A DNA stretch of 42,493 nt. It comes from DATFGK01 sp046712825 (GTDB taxonomy: Bacteria; Actinomycetota; AC-67). Position 1 is the first letter of the stretch. Every line of letters begins with the position of its first letter. The position numbers and the translations under genes were made by a program. This document shows positions 1 through 8,141 of this stretch, piece by piece. The stretch spans positions 1 through 42,493 of the forward strand of contig JBKKCR010000280.1 in NCBI GenBank assembly GCA_046712825.1. Reading direction: 5' to 3'. Below the pieces are notes generated by a model that saw only the letters and a program-made list of their open reading frames with translations, was not told the DNA's origin and ran no database searches.

Positions 1-338
1 CGCAGGCTCTCGCCGATCGCGTCGCGATCATCACGGCAGGGCGGATCGTGGCCGAAGGTCCGCCGTCGACGCTGACCGGAACGAGCGAGCGCGTGACGCT
101 CGTTCGATTCCGCCTGCCGGCCAAAGCACCTGCACTTCCCAAGACCCTCAGGGCCATCGCTTCCGTGAGCGCCGCCGGCGTGGAGCTCCGCACCGACGAT
201 CCGACGAAGACGCTGCACGAGCTGACCGGCTGGGCCGTCGGCAAAGGCTTCGCGCTCGAGGGGCTCGAGGTTGCACGTCCGACGCTGGAAGACGTGTATC
301 TCGAGCTCACGCGCCAAGCATCGGAGACGGCACCGTGA
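1..338 (+). CDS. ABC transporter ATP-binding protein, C-terminal part (5' truncated)
   Basis: The reading frame is open from base 3. Its first residues (QALADRVAIITAGRIVAEG) match the stretch after the H-loop in ABC ATPases of drug- or polysaccharide-export type, where the helical core ends. About 80 residues follow, resembling the small C-terminal domain of DrrA-like ATPases. Walker A, Walker B and the signature motif lie upstream of the window. The stop overlaps the start of the ABC-2 permease by four bases (GTGA), so the two are almost certainly translationally coupled and form one exporter. The substrate cannot be told. Confidence 0.9.
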   Translation, partial: QALADRVAIITAGRIVAEGPPSTLTGTSERVTLVRFRLPAKAPALPKTLRAIASVSAAGVELRTDDPTKTLHELTGWAVGKGFALEGLEVARPTLEDVYLELTRQASETAP

Positions 339-1117
339 GGGACCTCCAACTGGCCGTGCGTCAGGTCAGGTACGAGAACGTCGCGTTCTGGCGGAACCCC
401 GCGGCCGCGTTCTTCACGTTCGCATTCCCGTTGATCTTCCTGGTGATCTTCAACCTCATCTTCGGCGGCGGAACCACCGACCGCTTCGGTCTTCCCGAGG
501 TGAGCCTATCGAACTTCTACATCCCTGCCGTCGCGGCGTTTTCGGTGATCACAGCCTGCTACACGAACATCGCGATCGGCGTCACGTTCGCGCGCGACGA
601 GGGCCAGCTGAAGCGCATCCGCGGGACGCCGCTGCCGGGGTGGGCCTACCTATTCGGCCGCATAGCCCACGCGATGTTCGTCGCCCTGCTGCTCGTCGTC
701 ATCGTTGTGCTCTTCGGAAGGTTCTTCTACGGTGTAGACATCCCCGGTAAGACGATGCCGGCATTCGTTGTGTCGATCGCCGTCGGTGCCGCGGCGTTCG
801 CCGCATTGGGGCTCGCGGTGACGGCGATCATCCCAAATCCAGACGCCTCGCCCGCAGTAACCAACGCCACGATCCTGCCTTTGCTCTTCGTGTCCGACGT
901 GTTCATCCCGCTAGAGAATGCTCCGGACTGGTTGTCGCAAGTCGCGGGCTTCTTCCCGATCAAGCACTTCTCCAATGCGCTCATCACGGCTTACAACCCG
1001 ACCGGGAAAGGAACGGGGTCAGGTTTCGAGCCACAAGACCTGCTCGTGATGGCCGCTTGGGGCGTGGTCGGCATCATCGTCGCGGCCCGGTCCTTCTCCT
1101 GGGAGCCGCGGACCTAG
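335..1117 (+). CDS. ABC-2 type transporter permease
   Basis: A 260-residue integral membrane protein with about six hydrophobic segments, among them FFTFAFPLIFLVIFNLIFGG near residues 28-47, and a short cytoplasmic N-terminus, typical of ABC-2 permeases of the DrrB/NodJ class. The internal motif ARDEGQLKRIRGTPLP is the conserved cytoplasmic loop that contacts the ATPase in this family. The GTG start overlaps the upstream ATPase stop by four bases. Together they would form an efflux pump for a drug, lipid or polysaccharide; nothing here identifies the substrate. Confidence 0.9.
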   Translation: MRDLQLAVRQVRYENVAFWRNPAAAFFTFAFPLIFLVIFNLIFGGGTTDRFGLPEVSLSNFYIPAVAAFSVITACYTNIAIGVTFARDEGQLKRIRGTPLPGWAYLFGRIAHAMFVALLLVVIVVLFGRFFYGVDIPGKTMPAFVVSIAVGAAAFAALGLAVTAIIPNPDASPAVTNATILPLLFVSDVFIPLENAPDWLSQVAGFFPIKHFSNALITAYNPTGKGTGSGFEPQDLLVMAAWGVVGIIVAARSFSWEPRT

Positions 1118-1200
1118 CCCGAGAACCGGCCGATCGGGAGGATTCGCCGGGCCCGGCGTCGAACCGGAAAGCAACCAGAATTCCTACAGGGGGCCACAGC

Positions 1201-2898
1201 ATGCGCCGTTTCTTGAAGTCCTGGATGGTCGGGTTGGTCGTTGGACTCGGTCTGCTTTCCGGTGCGATGGCCGGCGTCGGGCTCGGGCCGCTCAAGGAGC
1301 AGACGAGCAAGATCGCCGACCGCCCGGCCAAGGCCCTCCCTGCGGCTCCCGTCGTCAAGGCCGCTCCAGCCGCGGCCTCGCACACCGAGCCCGCCCAGGT
1401 TCCGGCGCTCGCGGCCCAGAAGCTCGACCTGAACCTGCCCGGCAAGCTTCCGGGGGGCAGCTTCCTGGTCGGCTCCGACGCGACGGATCTGTACCCATCG
1501 CCGACGCTCTTCGGCGGCGAGAAGTGGCAAACCGAGGGATGCACGCGTCTCGAGGATGGAGAGCTAGACCTGACCCACGTTCTTCCTGGTGACGGACACG
1601 GCCACCCGTTCGCCTCCAAGGACTGCATCTACCTCGGTGGGTTCGGGATCCCCGCGCCGGTGCGTCCGGCGGTCGAGTACGACGACGGCGGCGTGTGGGT
1701 CCGGTCGATCGCGATCTCCAACGGAGAGTCGACGGTCGTCATGCAGATCCTCGACGCCGTCGGCTGGTTCGCGGCGTACAGCGATCGGATCTGCGACGGC
1801 TGCGGCATCAACGACATGCGCGCGAAGATCGCCGCCGACACCGGCCTCCCGGCAGCGAACATCTCGATCGGGGCGACGCACACCCACGCCGGGCCTGACG
1901 GCTACGGTGGCTGGGGCGGTCTGCCCACCTGGTACTGGGACCAGATCAGGGACTCGGTGATCGCTTCCGCGAAGCAGGCGCTCACCAACATGGAAGCAGC
2001 GACGATCACCGTCGGCGAGGCCGTCCTCCGAGACTTCAACAACGAGCGCCGAGATCACTACTACTCGACCGCCGATTATCAGGCGACGTGGCTCCAGGCG
2101 CGCGCCGCCGGAACCGGCGCGGTGCTCGCGACGCTGACCAACTACGCGGGGCACCCGACCTTCGTGGGCGGTCCGGTCCTTCACGCGGACTGGCCGGGCG
2201 CCGCCGCACGGCGTCTGGAAGGGCTCTTCGGCGGAGTAGGCCTCCTGTTCGAGGGCGGCCTCGGCAACGTCTCGATCCGCGGCCGCGGTGGTGAGACCGA
2301 GGACGAAGAAGCGGAGAACACGGGGAAAGCGTTCGCCGAGGCGATCGCCGGCGATATCGGGATCGGCGGGACGACCCTGACGACGAACGACGTCGCCGCG
2401 AGCTTGGCCGAGATCCAGCATCCCGTCACGAACCCGGTGCTCGCGGCCGGCGGGCTCGTCAGCCTGTTCGCGCGCGACTTCCTCCCCGGCGGCGGCGGTG
2501 CACTGCCCGGCGCGTACCACTGGGCGAAGCCAGACCTCCCCGACCCCGGCCATCTGCGGGGCTGCGACACGGCTTCGGCGGTGGGCGTGACGACCTTCGC
2601 GGGCGGATACCGGATCGGGAACGCGCTGATCCTGTTCGCGCCCGGTGAGATCTTCTCCAACATCAGCGAGGTCGCGAAGTCGAAGACGTCCGGCACATCG
2701 ATGACGTTCGTGTTCGCGCAGACGAACGACTCGCTCGGCTACATCATCCAGTCGTTCGAGTTCGATGTGCTTTCGAACGTCGTGACCGAGTACGGGACGC
2801 AGACCGCCGAGTACGAGGAGTTCTTCGCGATCGATCGCTGCTTCGGCGACCACGTCATGCAGACGCTGCTCGACGAGGCGGGGAAGCTCGGCTTCTAG
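1201..2898 (+). CDS. Secreted neutral/alkaline ceramidase-like hydrolase
   Basis: A 565-residue protein. The frame is open further upstream, but ATG 1201 is preferred because it starts a clear signal peptide (MRRFLKSWMVGLVVGLGLLSG followed by small residues) after a purine-rich stretch. The motif GATHTHAGPDG (His227 and His229) and a second histidine motif NYAGHP (His318) match the zinc-binding N-terminal domain of neutral/alkaline non-lysosomal ceramidases, which hydrolyse the amide bond of ceramides. An Ala/Pro/Lys-rich linker follows the signal peptide. The C-terminal immunoglobulin-like domain of classical ceramidases is not obvious, so the substrate may be another lipid amide or ester. 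The 3' end overlaps the convergent HxlR gene by 44 bases. Confidence 0.75.
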   Translation: MRRFLKSWMVGLVVGLGLLSGAMAGVGLGPLKEQTSKIADRPAKALPAAPVVKAAPAAASHTEPAQVPALAAQKLDLNLPGKLPGGSFLVGSDATDLYPSPTLFGGEKWQTEGCTRLEDGELDLTHVLPGDGHGHPFASKDCIYLGGFGIPAPVRPAVEYDDGGVWVRSIAISNGESTVVMQILDAVGWFAAYSDRICDGCGINDMRAKIAADTGLPAANISIGATHTHAGPDGYGGWGGLPTWYWDQIRDSVIASAKQALTNMEAATITVGEAVLRDFNNERRDHYYSTADYQATWLQARAAGTGAVLATLTNYAGHPTFVGGPVLHADWPGAAARRLEGLFGGVGLLFEGGLGNVSIRGRGGETEDEEAENTGKAFAEAIAGDIGIGGTTLTTNDVAASLAEIQHPVTNPVLAAGGLVSLFARDFLPGGGGALPGAYHWAKPDLPDPGHLRGCDTASAVGVTTFAGGYRIGNALILFAPGEIFSNISEVAKSKTSGTSMTFVFAQTNDSLGYIIQSFEFDVLSNVVTEYGTQTAEYEEFFAIDRCFGDHVMQTLLDEAGKLGF

Positions 2899-3412
2899 GC
2901 CGAACGGCTTCGCGGGCGGCTCGCTCGGCCATCCGCTGCTCGTACCGGCGTACCTCGTCCGGCCCGGCCCCCGGCCCGAGCTCGTAGCGGACGCTTCGCG
3001 GGTCGATCTCCTCACGGCAGTGCGGGCACGTCGCTGAGACGTCGAACACCTCGCCGCAGCTCTTGTGGCGGAGGAGAAGGGGAAGGCCTTCCTCTCCCAC
3101 CGCCCAGCGATCGCCCCACTTCTTGAGCGCGAGGATCACCTCGTAGAGATCGATCCCCTTCGGGGTGAGCCGGTACTCGAACCGCTGCGGCCGCTCCTGA
3201 TAGAGCCGGCGCTCGAGGATGCCCTCGCCGACCAGACGGTCGAGACGGTCGGTCAGGATGTTGCGGGCGATCCCCAGCCGCTCCCGGAAGTCCTCGAATC
3301 GGCGCGTGCCGAGGAACGTCTCCCGGAGCACCAAGAGCGTCCAGCGCTCTCCTACGACCTCGAGGGATTGGGCGATCGTGCAGTTCATCCCGGCAAAGCT
3401 CTTGAGCTTCAT
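2855..3412 (-). CDS. HxlR-family winged-helix transcriptional regulator with C-terminal Cys motif
   Basis: A 185-residue protein. The first 100 residues are a typical HxlR domain: Cys11 early on, then SLEVVGERWTLLVLRETFLG, the recognition-helix region FEDFRERLGIARNILTDRL and the wing before YRLTPKG. A C-terminal extension carries HKSCGEVF and CPHC, a zinc-ribbon-like pattern seen in many actinobacterial members. HxlR proteins bind short inverted repeats as dimers. The gene is divergent from a thioesterase gene, and the gap holds two nearly identical inverted repeats that are its likely operators, implying autoregulation and control of the thioesterase. The inducer is unknown. Confidence 0.92.
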   Translation of the reverse strand: MKLKSFAGMNCTIAQSLEVVGERWTLLVLRETFLGTRRFEDFRERLGIARNILTDRLDRLVGEGILERRLYQERPQRFEYRLTPKGIDLYEVILALKKWGDRWAVGEEGLPLLLRHKSCGEVFDVSATCPHCREEIDPRSVRYELGPGAGPDEVRRYEQRMAERAAREAVRPRSRASPPRRAASA

Positions 3413-3433
3413 GACCTCACGTTACGATACCGA

Positions 3434-3448
3434 GTTGCGTCATGCAAC
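3434..3448. promoter_or_regulatory. Putative HxlR operator 1
   Basis: The 15-base inverted repeat GTTGCGTCATGCAAC has 5-base arms GTTGC/GCAAC around a 5-base spacer, in the gap between the divergent HxlR and thioesterase genes. A second copy differing at one position lies exactly 32 bases downstream, about three helical turns, so dimers would bind on the same face of the DNA. Assignment to the HxlR protein is inferred from location. Confidence 0.7.
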
Positions 3449-3465
3449 TGTCGCTGCTAGGTTGC

Positions 3466-3480
3466 GTTGCGTGATGCAAC
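3466..3480. promoter_or_regulatory. Putative HxlR operator 2
   Basis: GTTGCGTGATGCAAC has the same arms and spacing as the upstream copy at 3434 and differs from it at one base. It would lie over the start of the thioesterase transcript or its 5' leader. It also contains an ATG at 3474 that is in frame with the thioesterase, but the operator match and the strong ribosome binding site further on argue that this ATG is not the start. Confidence 0.7.
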
Positions 3481-3497
3481 CGACCGAGGAGGCCCCG

Positions 3498-4025
3498 ATG
3501 GAAGCGGTCGCCCACCAGCTCCCCGCGAACGATCGGATCCGATCCAAGCAGGTGACCTGGGAAGACCCGATCGCGCTGGCCGCGGAAGCCCGCGGGATCA
3601 GCGGCCTCGAGTTCCTGCGCTCGATGATCGAGGGCCGCCTCCCCCGCCCCCCGATCGCAGCCTTGCTCGGCTTCACCCTGGTCGATGTCGGCGAGGGCTG
3701 GGCCGTGTTCGAGGGCGAGGTCGGCGAGGAGCACTACAACCCGATCGGCGTGGTTCACGGCGGCCTCTCCGGCATGCTGGCCGACTCGGCTATGGGGTGC
3801 GCGGTGCAGTCGACCCTGCCGGCCGGGTCGGGCTACACGACCCTCGAGTTCAAGGTGAACCTCGTCCGTCCGATCACCGCGGAGACCCGACTGATCCGCT
3901 GCCGCGCGGAGATCGTCCACGTCGGGCGGCGAACCGGTACCGCGGAGGCGCGCGTGACCGACTCCAACGGCCGCCTCCTCGCACACGCGACCACAACCTG
4001 CTTGATCTTGCGTCCGGAGGAGTGA
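3498..4025 (+). CDS. PaaI-family hotdog-fold acyl-CoA thioesterase
   Basis: A 175-residue protein. Start ATG 3498 is chosen because GAGGAGG ends five bases before it; an in-frame ATG at 3474 lies inside an operator. The hotdog core runs from about residue 50 to the end and contains the family motif NPIGVVHGGLSGMLADSAMG, where HGG and the acidic residue belong to the active site. Such proteins hydrolyse acyl- or aryl-CoA thioesters. The N-terminal 45 residues are an extension found in single-domain actinobacterial members. It is probably controlled by the divergent HxlR regulator, and is followed by a GNAT gene only five bases downstream, so the two likely form an operon. Confidence 0.88.
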   Translation: MEAVAHQLPANDRIRSKQVTWEDPIALAAEARGISGLEFLRSMIEGRLPRPPIAALLGFTLVDVGEGWAVFEGEVGEEHYNPIGVVHGGLSGMLADSAMGCAVQSTLPAGSGYTTLEFKVNLVRPITAETRLIRCRAEIVHVGRRTGTAEARVTDSNGRLLAHATTTCLILRPEE

Positions 4026-4030
4026 GCGTC

Positions 4031-4585
4031 ATGGCAACCATCCACGCACTCCCCCTTCGCGCCCCCAAGCGGCAACGGCGCGTCGAGGTAACCCTGCTCG
4101 ACGGCACTCGCGTCGTGATGCGCCCGATCGAGCCGGTCGACAAGGCCGCGATCGCCGAAGGCTTCGAGCATCTGTCGGAGGAGTCGCGCTACCGCCGGTT
4201 CATGGGAGGCGTGAAGCGGCTGACCCAGCCGATCCTCGTCGCACTGACCGAGGTCGATCACGAGGATCACGAAGCGTGGGTGGCGTACGCGCCCGACGAC
4301 AGAGGCACCCCCGGGGTCGGCGTGGCCCGCTACGTGCGGCTGCGCGACGAGCCCGATATCGCCGAGCCGGCCGTCACCGTGATCGACGAGTATCAAGGCC
4401 GCGGGCTCGGCACGATGATGATGGACGTCCTCGCACGCGACGCCGCCACCCACGGCATCCACCGATTCCGCGCCTACGTGCTCGTGGACAACCAGCCGAT
4501 CATCAAGATCCTGCGCCGGTTCGGCGCGACGCTCATCGTCGAGGAACCCGGCGTGCTGCGCGCCGACATCGACCTCGACGTCTAG
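4031..4585 (+). CDS. GNAT-family N-acetyltransferase
   Basis: A 184-residue single-domain acetyltransferase. The acetyl-CoA binding motif is DEYQGRGLGTMMMDVL, which fits the (Q/R)xxGx(G/A) signature, and the C-terminal segment VLVDNQPIIKILRRFGA is the conserved motif B region. The sequence resembles the GNAT domain of Pat-type protein lysine acetyltransferases but has no cyclic-nucleotide domain. ATG 4031 is preferred, about nine bases after GGAGG; a GTG at 4022 in the same frame overlaps the upstream stop but has no space for a ribosome binding site. It is co-directional with the thioesterase gene. The 3' end overlaps the convergent nucleotidyltransferase gene by four bases. The acceptor is unknown. 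Confidence 0.88.
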   Translation: MATIHALPLRAPKRQRRVEVTLLDGTRVVMRPIEPVDKAAIAEGFEHLSEESRYRRFMGGVKRLTQPILVALTEVDHEDHEAWVAYAPDDRGTPGVGVARYVRLRDEPDIAEPAVTVIDEYQGRGLGTMMMDVLARDAATHGIHRFRAYVLVDNQPIIKILRRFGATLIVEEPGVLRADIDLDV

Positions 4586-5952
4586 AGGTACTTCATCACG
4601 TCCTCGGCCGAGCGGATCTCCGCGCCGGATGGGATCTGAGCGCCGGACGGGACGCGCACGCGCGGATAGAGCGACACGTTGTCCGACAGCGTGACGCCGG
4701 GCTGCAAGATCACCTCATCGCCGAGCGCGACGAAGTGATCTACGACCGTGGGCTTGTCGGGCAGCGAGCGCACCTCACCCATGGAACCAACGTAGGAATC
4801 GGTTACCTGCGCCATCCTGCCGACCGTCGCGCCGTCGCGGATGTTCGAGCGAACGATCCGGGCTCCTTCGTGGATCTCGCACCCGTCGTCGACGTTGGAT
4901 TCCTCGAGGTGCGCGCCCGCGCGGATCTCCGAGTACTTCCCGATCCGCACGCCCGGGCCGAGCGTAACGCTGCCCGATACGATCTTCTCTCGCAGCGTCG
5001 TGTGCTCGTGGGCGTCGCGCATGTCGAGCGTCTCCGGTTCGATCCAGATCCCGCGCTCGGCGTCGAACGGCTCGCCGAGCAAGCGCGTTACGGAGGAGAA
5101 GCGGCCGCGCAGGGCGTCGACCATCGACTCGATGTAGTCCGGCACATTCCCGAGGTCGCCGATCCGCTCAACGGGGTACGCGTACACGAGCTCGCCCTTA
5201 CCGACGAGCCACGGAAGGAGGTCGAGCCCGAAGTCGAGCCGTTCCTCCGCCATCGCTTGAACGTCCGCATGCTCGGCCAGTTCGCGCAGGCGCGTCATGT
5301 CGACCAGATAGAAGCCGGCGTTCGTCAGCAGCGGCATCCGATCGAAGTCGGCCTCGGACGGTGCGGGGAACGCCTCGTGGATCTCCGCGAGGGTCGGCTT
5401 CTCGACGAACTCCTGGATCCGCCAGTCCGGATCGCTGAGCATCACGCCGTACTTGCCGGCGACCGCCATCGGCTCGCGCACCATTGCGCCGATCGTGACC
5501 ACCGCTCCCGATCGCGCGTGCGCCTCCGCCATCGCGGCCAAGTCGAAGTCGATGATCGAGTCGGTCGGGAACACCAGCACCGTTCCGGTGATGTCCCAGT
5601 AGGCGGCGTTGCGGAACGTCGCGTCGGCGCTCCCGGTGTTGAGCGCGTCGAACTTCACACGCGAATAGCGCACACGCACGCCGAGCGGCTCGCCGTGCTC
5701 GATGAGCATCTTGATCTGGTACCGGTTCTCTTTGCCATGCGCGACCATGAAGTAGTCGTGCATGCCCTCGTGGGTGAGGATCTCCAGGATCCAGCGCACC
5801 AGGCGACGGCCGACGAAGCTCATCGCGGCCTTCGAGCGGAGATAGCCGGGGGCTTTGACGGTCAGGGTCCGGGCGCGCTCGCCGCGCCCGCCCGCTAGCC
5901 CGATCCCGATGATCGGTCCGGTCGCGAACGTGCCGTCAGCCACGAGCTCCAT
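4582..5952 (-). CDS. Sugar-1-phosphate nucleotidyltransferase with left-handed beta-helix domain (ADP-glucose pyrophosphorylase-like)
   Basis: A 456-residue protein if it starts at ATG 5952, just before the conserved core; the frame is open upstream to 6057 but that part is low-complexity. The N-terminal Rossmann-like domain carries GIGLAGGRGERARTLT (residues 16-31), the NTP-binding loop of the GlgC/RfbA superfamily, and SKAAMSFVGR, corresponding to the conserved Lys-Pro region. The last roughly 110 residues show hexapeptide periodicity (EIRAGAHLEESNVDDGCEIHEGARIV), a left-handed beta-helix. The enzyme would make a nucleotide sugar from NTP and a sugar 1-phosphate. ADP-glucose pyrophosphorylase is the closest resemblance, but substrate specificity cannot be assigned. 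Confidence 0.85.
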   Translation of the reverse strand: MELVADGTFATGPIIGIGLAGGRGERARTLTVKAPGYLRSKAAMSFVGRRLVRWILEILTHEGMHDYFMVAHGKENRYQIKMLIEHGEPLGVRVRYSRVKFDALNTGSADATFRNAAYWDITGTVLVFPTDSIIDFDLAAMAEAHARSGAVVTIGAMVREPMAVAGKYGVMLSDPDWRIQEFVEKPTLAEIHEAFPAPSEADFDRMPLLTNAGFYLVDMTRLRELAEHADVQAMAEERLDFGLDLLPWLVGKGELVYAYPVERIGDLGNVPDYIESMVDALRGRFSSVTRLLGEPFDAERGIWIEPETLDMRDAHEHTTLREKIVSGSVTLGPGVRIGKYSEIRAGAHLEESNVDDGCEIHEGARIVRSNIRDGATVGRMAQVTDSYVGSMGEVRSLPDKPTVVDHFVALGDEVILQPGVTLSDNVSLYPRVRVPSGAQIPSGAEIRSAEDVMKYL

Positions 5953-6211
5953 CCTACGCAGCGCGCCCGCTGTGGCGGGCGGGTTTCCGCCCGAAGAGTG
6001 GGCCCCCGGGAGACGGTGGGGGAGCTGGTCGGCTTGGTCTGCCGCCCCCGGGGGCACCGAGGTTTGGTACGGGCGTTGTTACCCATTATGCGCTCGCCTT
6101 CATCACTCCGCTCGGGTTCCTGCCCCCCGTTTCTGCGGGATGAGCAGGCATCTTGGGCGTGCTAACGTGGGCTGCCACCCCGTCTGCCACACCACCTCCC
6201 GGAAGGACTCG
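5953..6211. other. Divergent intergenic region with GC hairpins and a possible extended -10 promoter
   Basis: This 259-base gap separates the divergent nucleotidyltransferase and Mrp genes. Near the nucleotidyltransferase start are two short hairpins, GCCCGC-TGTG-GCGGGC and GGGCGG-GTTT-CCGCCC, in what would be its leader. On the plus strand TGCTAACGT at 6161-6168 resembles an extended -10 element for the Mrp gene, leaving a leader of about 40 bases. I see no open reading frame with coding character here. Confidence 0.4.
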
Positions 6212-7408
6212 ATGGCGACCAAGGAACAGGTTCTCGACGCTCTCTCGAAGGTGCTCGACCCCGAGATCGGCAAGCCGATCACCGAGCTCGACATGGTGCG
6301 CGACGTCGCGCTCGACAACGGCACGGTCACGGTGGACGTCCTCCTCACCGTCCCCGGCTGCCCGATGAAGGACCGGATCGAGCGGGACGTTACCGCCGCG
6401 GTGGCGCCCCTCGAGGGCGTGACGGCCGTTCAGGTCCGGCTGGGGGTCATGACCGAGGATCAGCGCCAGACCATGGTCGGCAAGCTCCGTGCCGGGCAGC
6501 CGCAAGGCCAGCATCGGCCGATCGCCTTCTGGGGCGAGGGGACCCGCACCAAGGCGATCCTGGTCGCCTCCGGCAAGGGCGGGGTCGGCAAGTCCTCGGT
6601 CACCGCCAACCTGGCCGTGGCGCTCGCCCAGCAAGGCTTCAAGGTCGGCGTCGTGGACTGCGACGTCTGGGGGTTCTCGATCCCCCGCATGCTCGGCGTG
6701 AGCGGGCGTCCGACGACCTTCAACGGCATGATGCTGCCGCTCGAGGCGCACGGCGTGAAGGTGATCTCCATGGGCTTCTTCGTGCCCGACGAGCAGCCGG
6801 TGATCTGGCGCGGCCCGATGCTCCACAAGGCGATCCAGCAGTTCCTCTCCGACGCCTACTGGGGCGACGTGGACTTCATCCTCGCCGACCTGCCGCCGGG
6901 TACCGGCGACGTCTCGATCTCGCTCGCGCAGTTCCTGCCGGGCGCGGACATGCTCGTCGTCACGACGCCGCAAGAGGCAGCCCAGAAGGTTGCCGCACGA
7001 GCCGGGCGGATGACCGAGCAAGTGAATCTCAGGATCATCGGCGTCGTCGAGAACATGAGCTACTTCGTCTGTCCCGCCTGCGACGCCGAGCACGCGATCT
7101 TCGGGGAGGGCGGCGGCGAGCTGCTCGCGGAGACGCTCGACGCCGAGCTGCTCGGCAAGATCCCCTTGCAAGAAACGCTTCGCAAGGGCGCCGACGGCGG
7201 CGTGCCGGTCGTGGTGTCCGAGCCCGACTCCCCCGCCGGAAAGGCGCTGCTCGACATCGCGCGCAAGATCGCCAAGCACGGGCCGTCTTTCGTCGGCAAG
7301 CGTCTGCCCCTGCTCGGGGGTGCGATGGGTGGAAACCAGGGTACGCACGCCGCCCAGGGCGGCCACGCCGGTCACAACCACGGCAGCCACGAAGGCCACA
7401 ACCACTAA
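6212..7408 (+). CDS. Mrp/ApbC-family Fe-S cluster carrier ATPase with MIP18 domain and His-rich tail
   Basis: A 398-residue protein. Residues 1-85 are a MIP18 (DUF59) domain with the conserved Cys50-Pro, residues 115-360 are the ParA-like ATPase with deviant Walker A GKGGVGKS (121-128) and the Mrp signature PPGTGD, and Cys287-Pro-Ala-Cys290 is the CxxC that ligates the bridging Fe-S cluster. Such proteins transfer Fe-S clusters to target enzymes in the cytosol. The last 20 residues contain seven His in a Gly/Asn context and may bind metal. ATG 6212 follows GGAAGGA. The window also encodes Fe-S or di-iron proteins (Rieske, PaaA) that could depend on such maturation. Confidence 0.95.
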   Translation: MATKEQVLDALSKVLDPEIGKPITELDMVRDVALDNGTVTVDVLLTVPGCPMKDRIERDVTAAVAPLEGVTAVQVRLGVMTEDQRQTMVGKLRAGQPQGQHRPIAFWGEGTRTKAILVASGKGGVGKSSVTANLAVALAQQGFKVGVVDCDVWGFSIPRMLGVSGRPTTFNGMMLPLEAHGVKVISMGFFVPDEQPVIWRGPMLHKAIQQFLSDAYWGDVDFILADLPPGTGDVSISLAQFLPGADMLVVTTPQEAAQKVAARAGRMTEQVNLRIIGVVENMSYFVCPACDAEHAIFGEGGGELLAETLDAELLGKIPLQETLRKGADGGVPVVVSEPDSPAGKALLDIARKIAKHGPSFVGKRLPLLGGAMGGNQGTHAAQGGHAGHNHGSHEGHNH

Positions 7409-7471
7409 CGTCGGGCCGACTCGACGGAGCGGCCCCAGGCTCGACCAGATCCTCTCGTCGCCTGGCAATCG

Positions 7472-7508
7472 TTGCCGAAAACCTTCACCTGGTGAAGGTT
7501 CCGGGCAA
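7472..7508. terminator. Likely bidirectional terminator hairpin
   Basis: Between the convergent Mrp and PAP2 genes lies a perfect 21-base palindrome at 7480-7500 (arms AACCTTCACC/GGTGAAGGTT around a single T), flanked by TTGCC and GGCAA that extend the stem with a small bulge. There is no U-tract, which is common in high-GC actinobacteria. The palindrome resembles MerR-family operators, but no promoter surrounds it. Confidence 0.55.
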
Positions 7509-7544
7509 GATGCTCCCGTGATCGAGCAGAACCGCGCGAACGCG

Positions 7545-8141
7545 CTAGCGGGAGAAGCGCCTCCACAGATCGCCGACGGCCCGGCCGAGCAGCAACCCTC
7601 CGATCACGTCCGTCGGATAGTGGGCGCCGACGTAGACACGGCTGAACGCCACGAACCGCGGCATCCGATCGAGCAGAAGACGCATGGGGCCGGCTACCTC
7701 GTCACGAGTGACACTCGCGATCGCGGCGGCGACGGCCGGGTGACCGCTCGGATACGACTGGCCGGCAGGGCGGCGAACCAAAAGCTCGACCTCGCCGGCG
7801 TCGTAAGGACGGGGTCTGCGGAACAGCGGCTTGGTCACCTGCGCGGCCCCCCACGCGAGCATCGCAGCCCCAACGACGTCCCGAGCGAGCTTTCGCTTCC
7901 CTCCGGCCCAGAGCGCTGAGGCCGCCCCGATGGCCGCGTACGTGGAGCCGAGATCGGTGAGCGTCGGAACCGTCCGGTCGAACATCTCGCTCCGACGGGC
8001 CGAGATGAGCGCGCGGGCGGTTTCGTCCTGCTCGGCCAGCCGGCCACGGGCGGATGCGCCCAGTGCGGCGACCGCAGCGAGACGCAGCATCGGCCGGACG
8101 ATGCCCGGCCTGGTGGTCTTGGGTTGGCGGCTGAGCCTCAC
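7545..8141 (-). CDS. PAP2-superfamily phosphatase
   Basis: A 198-residue membrane-associated phosphatase. The three PAP2 signature motifs are present in order: KPLFRRPRP (C1), YPSGH (C2) and SRVYVGAHYPTDVIGG (C3), whose histidines form the catalytic pair. Several hydrophobic stretches suggest a membrane enzyme acting on phosphatidic acid, undecaprenyl pyrophosphate or a similar lipid phosphate. The start ATG overlaps the stop of the upstream tat gene by four bases (ATGA), so the two are co-transcribed; whether they are functionally linked is not clear. Confidence 0.92.
   Translation of the reverse strand: MRLSRQPKTTRPGIVRPMLRLAAVAALGASARGRLAEQDETARALISARRSEMFDRTVPTLTDLGSTYAAIGAASALWAGGKRKLARDVVGAAMLAWGAAQVTKPLFRRPRPYDAGEVELLVRRPAGQSYPSGHPAVAAAIASVTRDEVAGPMRLLLDRMPRFVAFSRVYVGAHYPTDVIGGLLLGRAVGDLWRRFSR

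Noticed and set aside
1564..3015. Long minus-strand open frame (483 codons) opposite the ceramidase-like gene
   Set aside because: Composition is dominated by Arg, Gly and Val with no recognisable motif, and it covers a well-supported secreted enzyme; typical antisense shadow in high-GC DNA.
3474..3476. ATG 3474 as start of the PaaI-type thioesterase
   Set aside because: It lies inside the second operator repeat, while ATG 3498 has GAGGAGG at the right distance.
4276..5898. 540-codon plus-strand frame across the nucleotidyltransferase gene
   Set aside because: Shadow of the minus-strand gene; no motif and highly biased residues.
7480..7500. MerR-family operator suggested by the perfect 21-base palindrome
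   Set aside because: No -10 sequence follows on either strand and no MerR gene is near; the position between convergent genes fits a terminator better.
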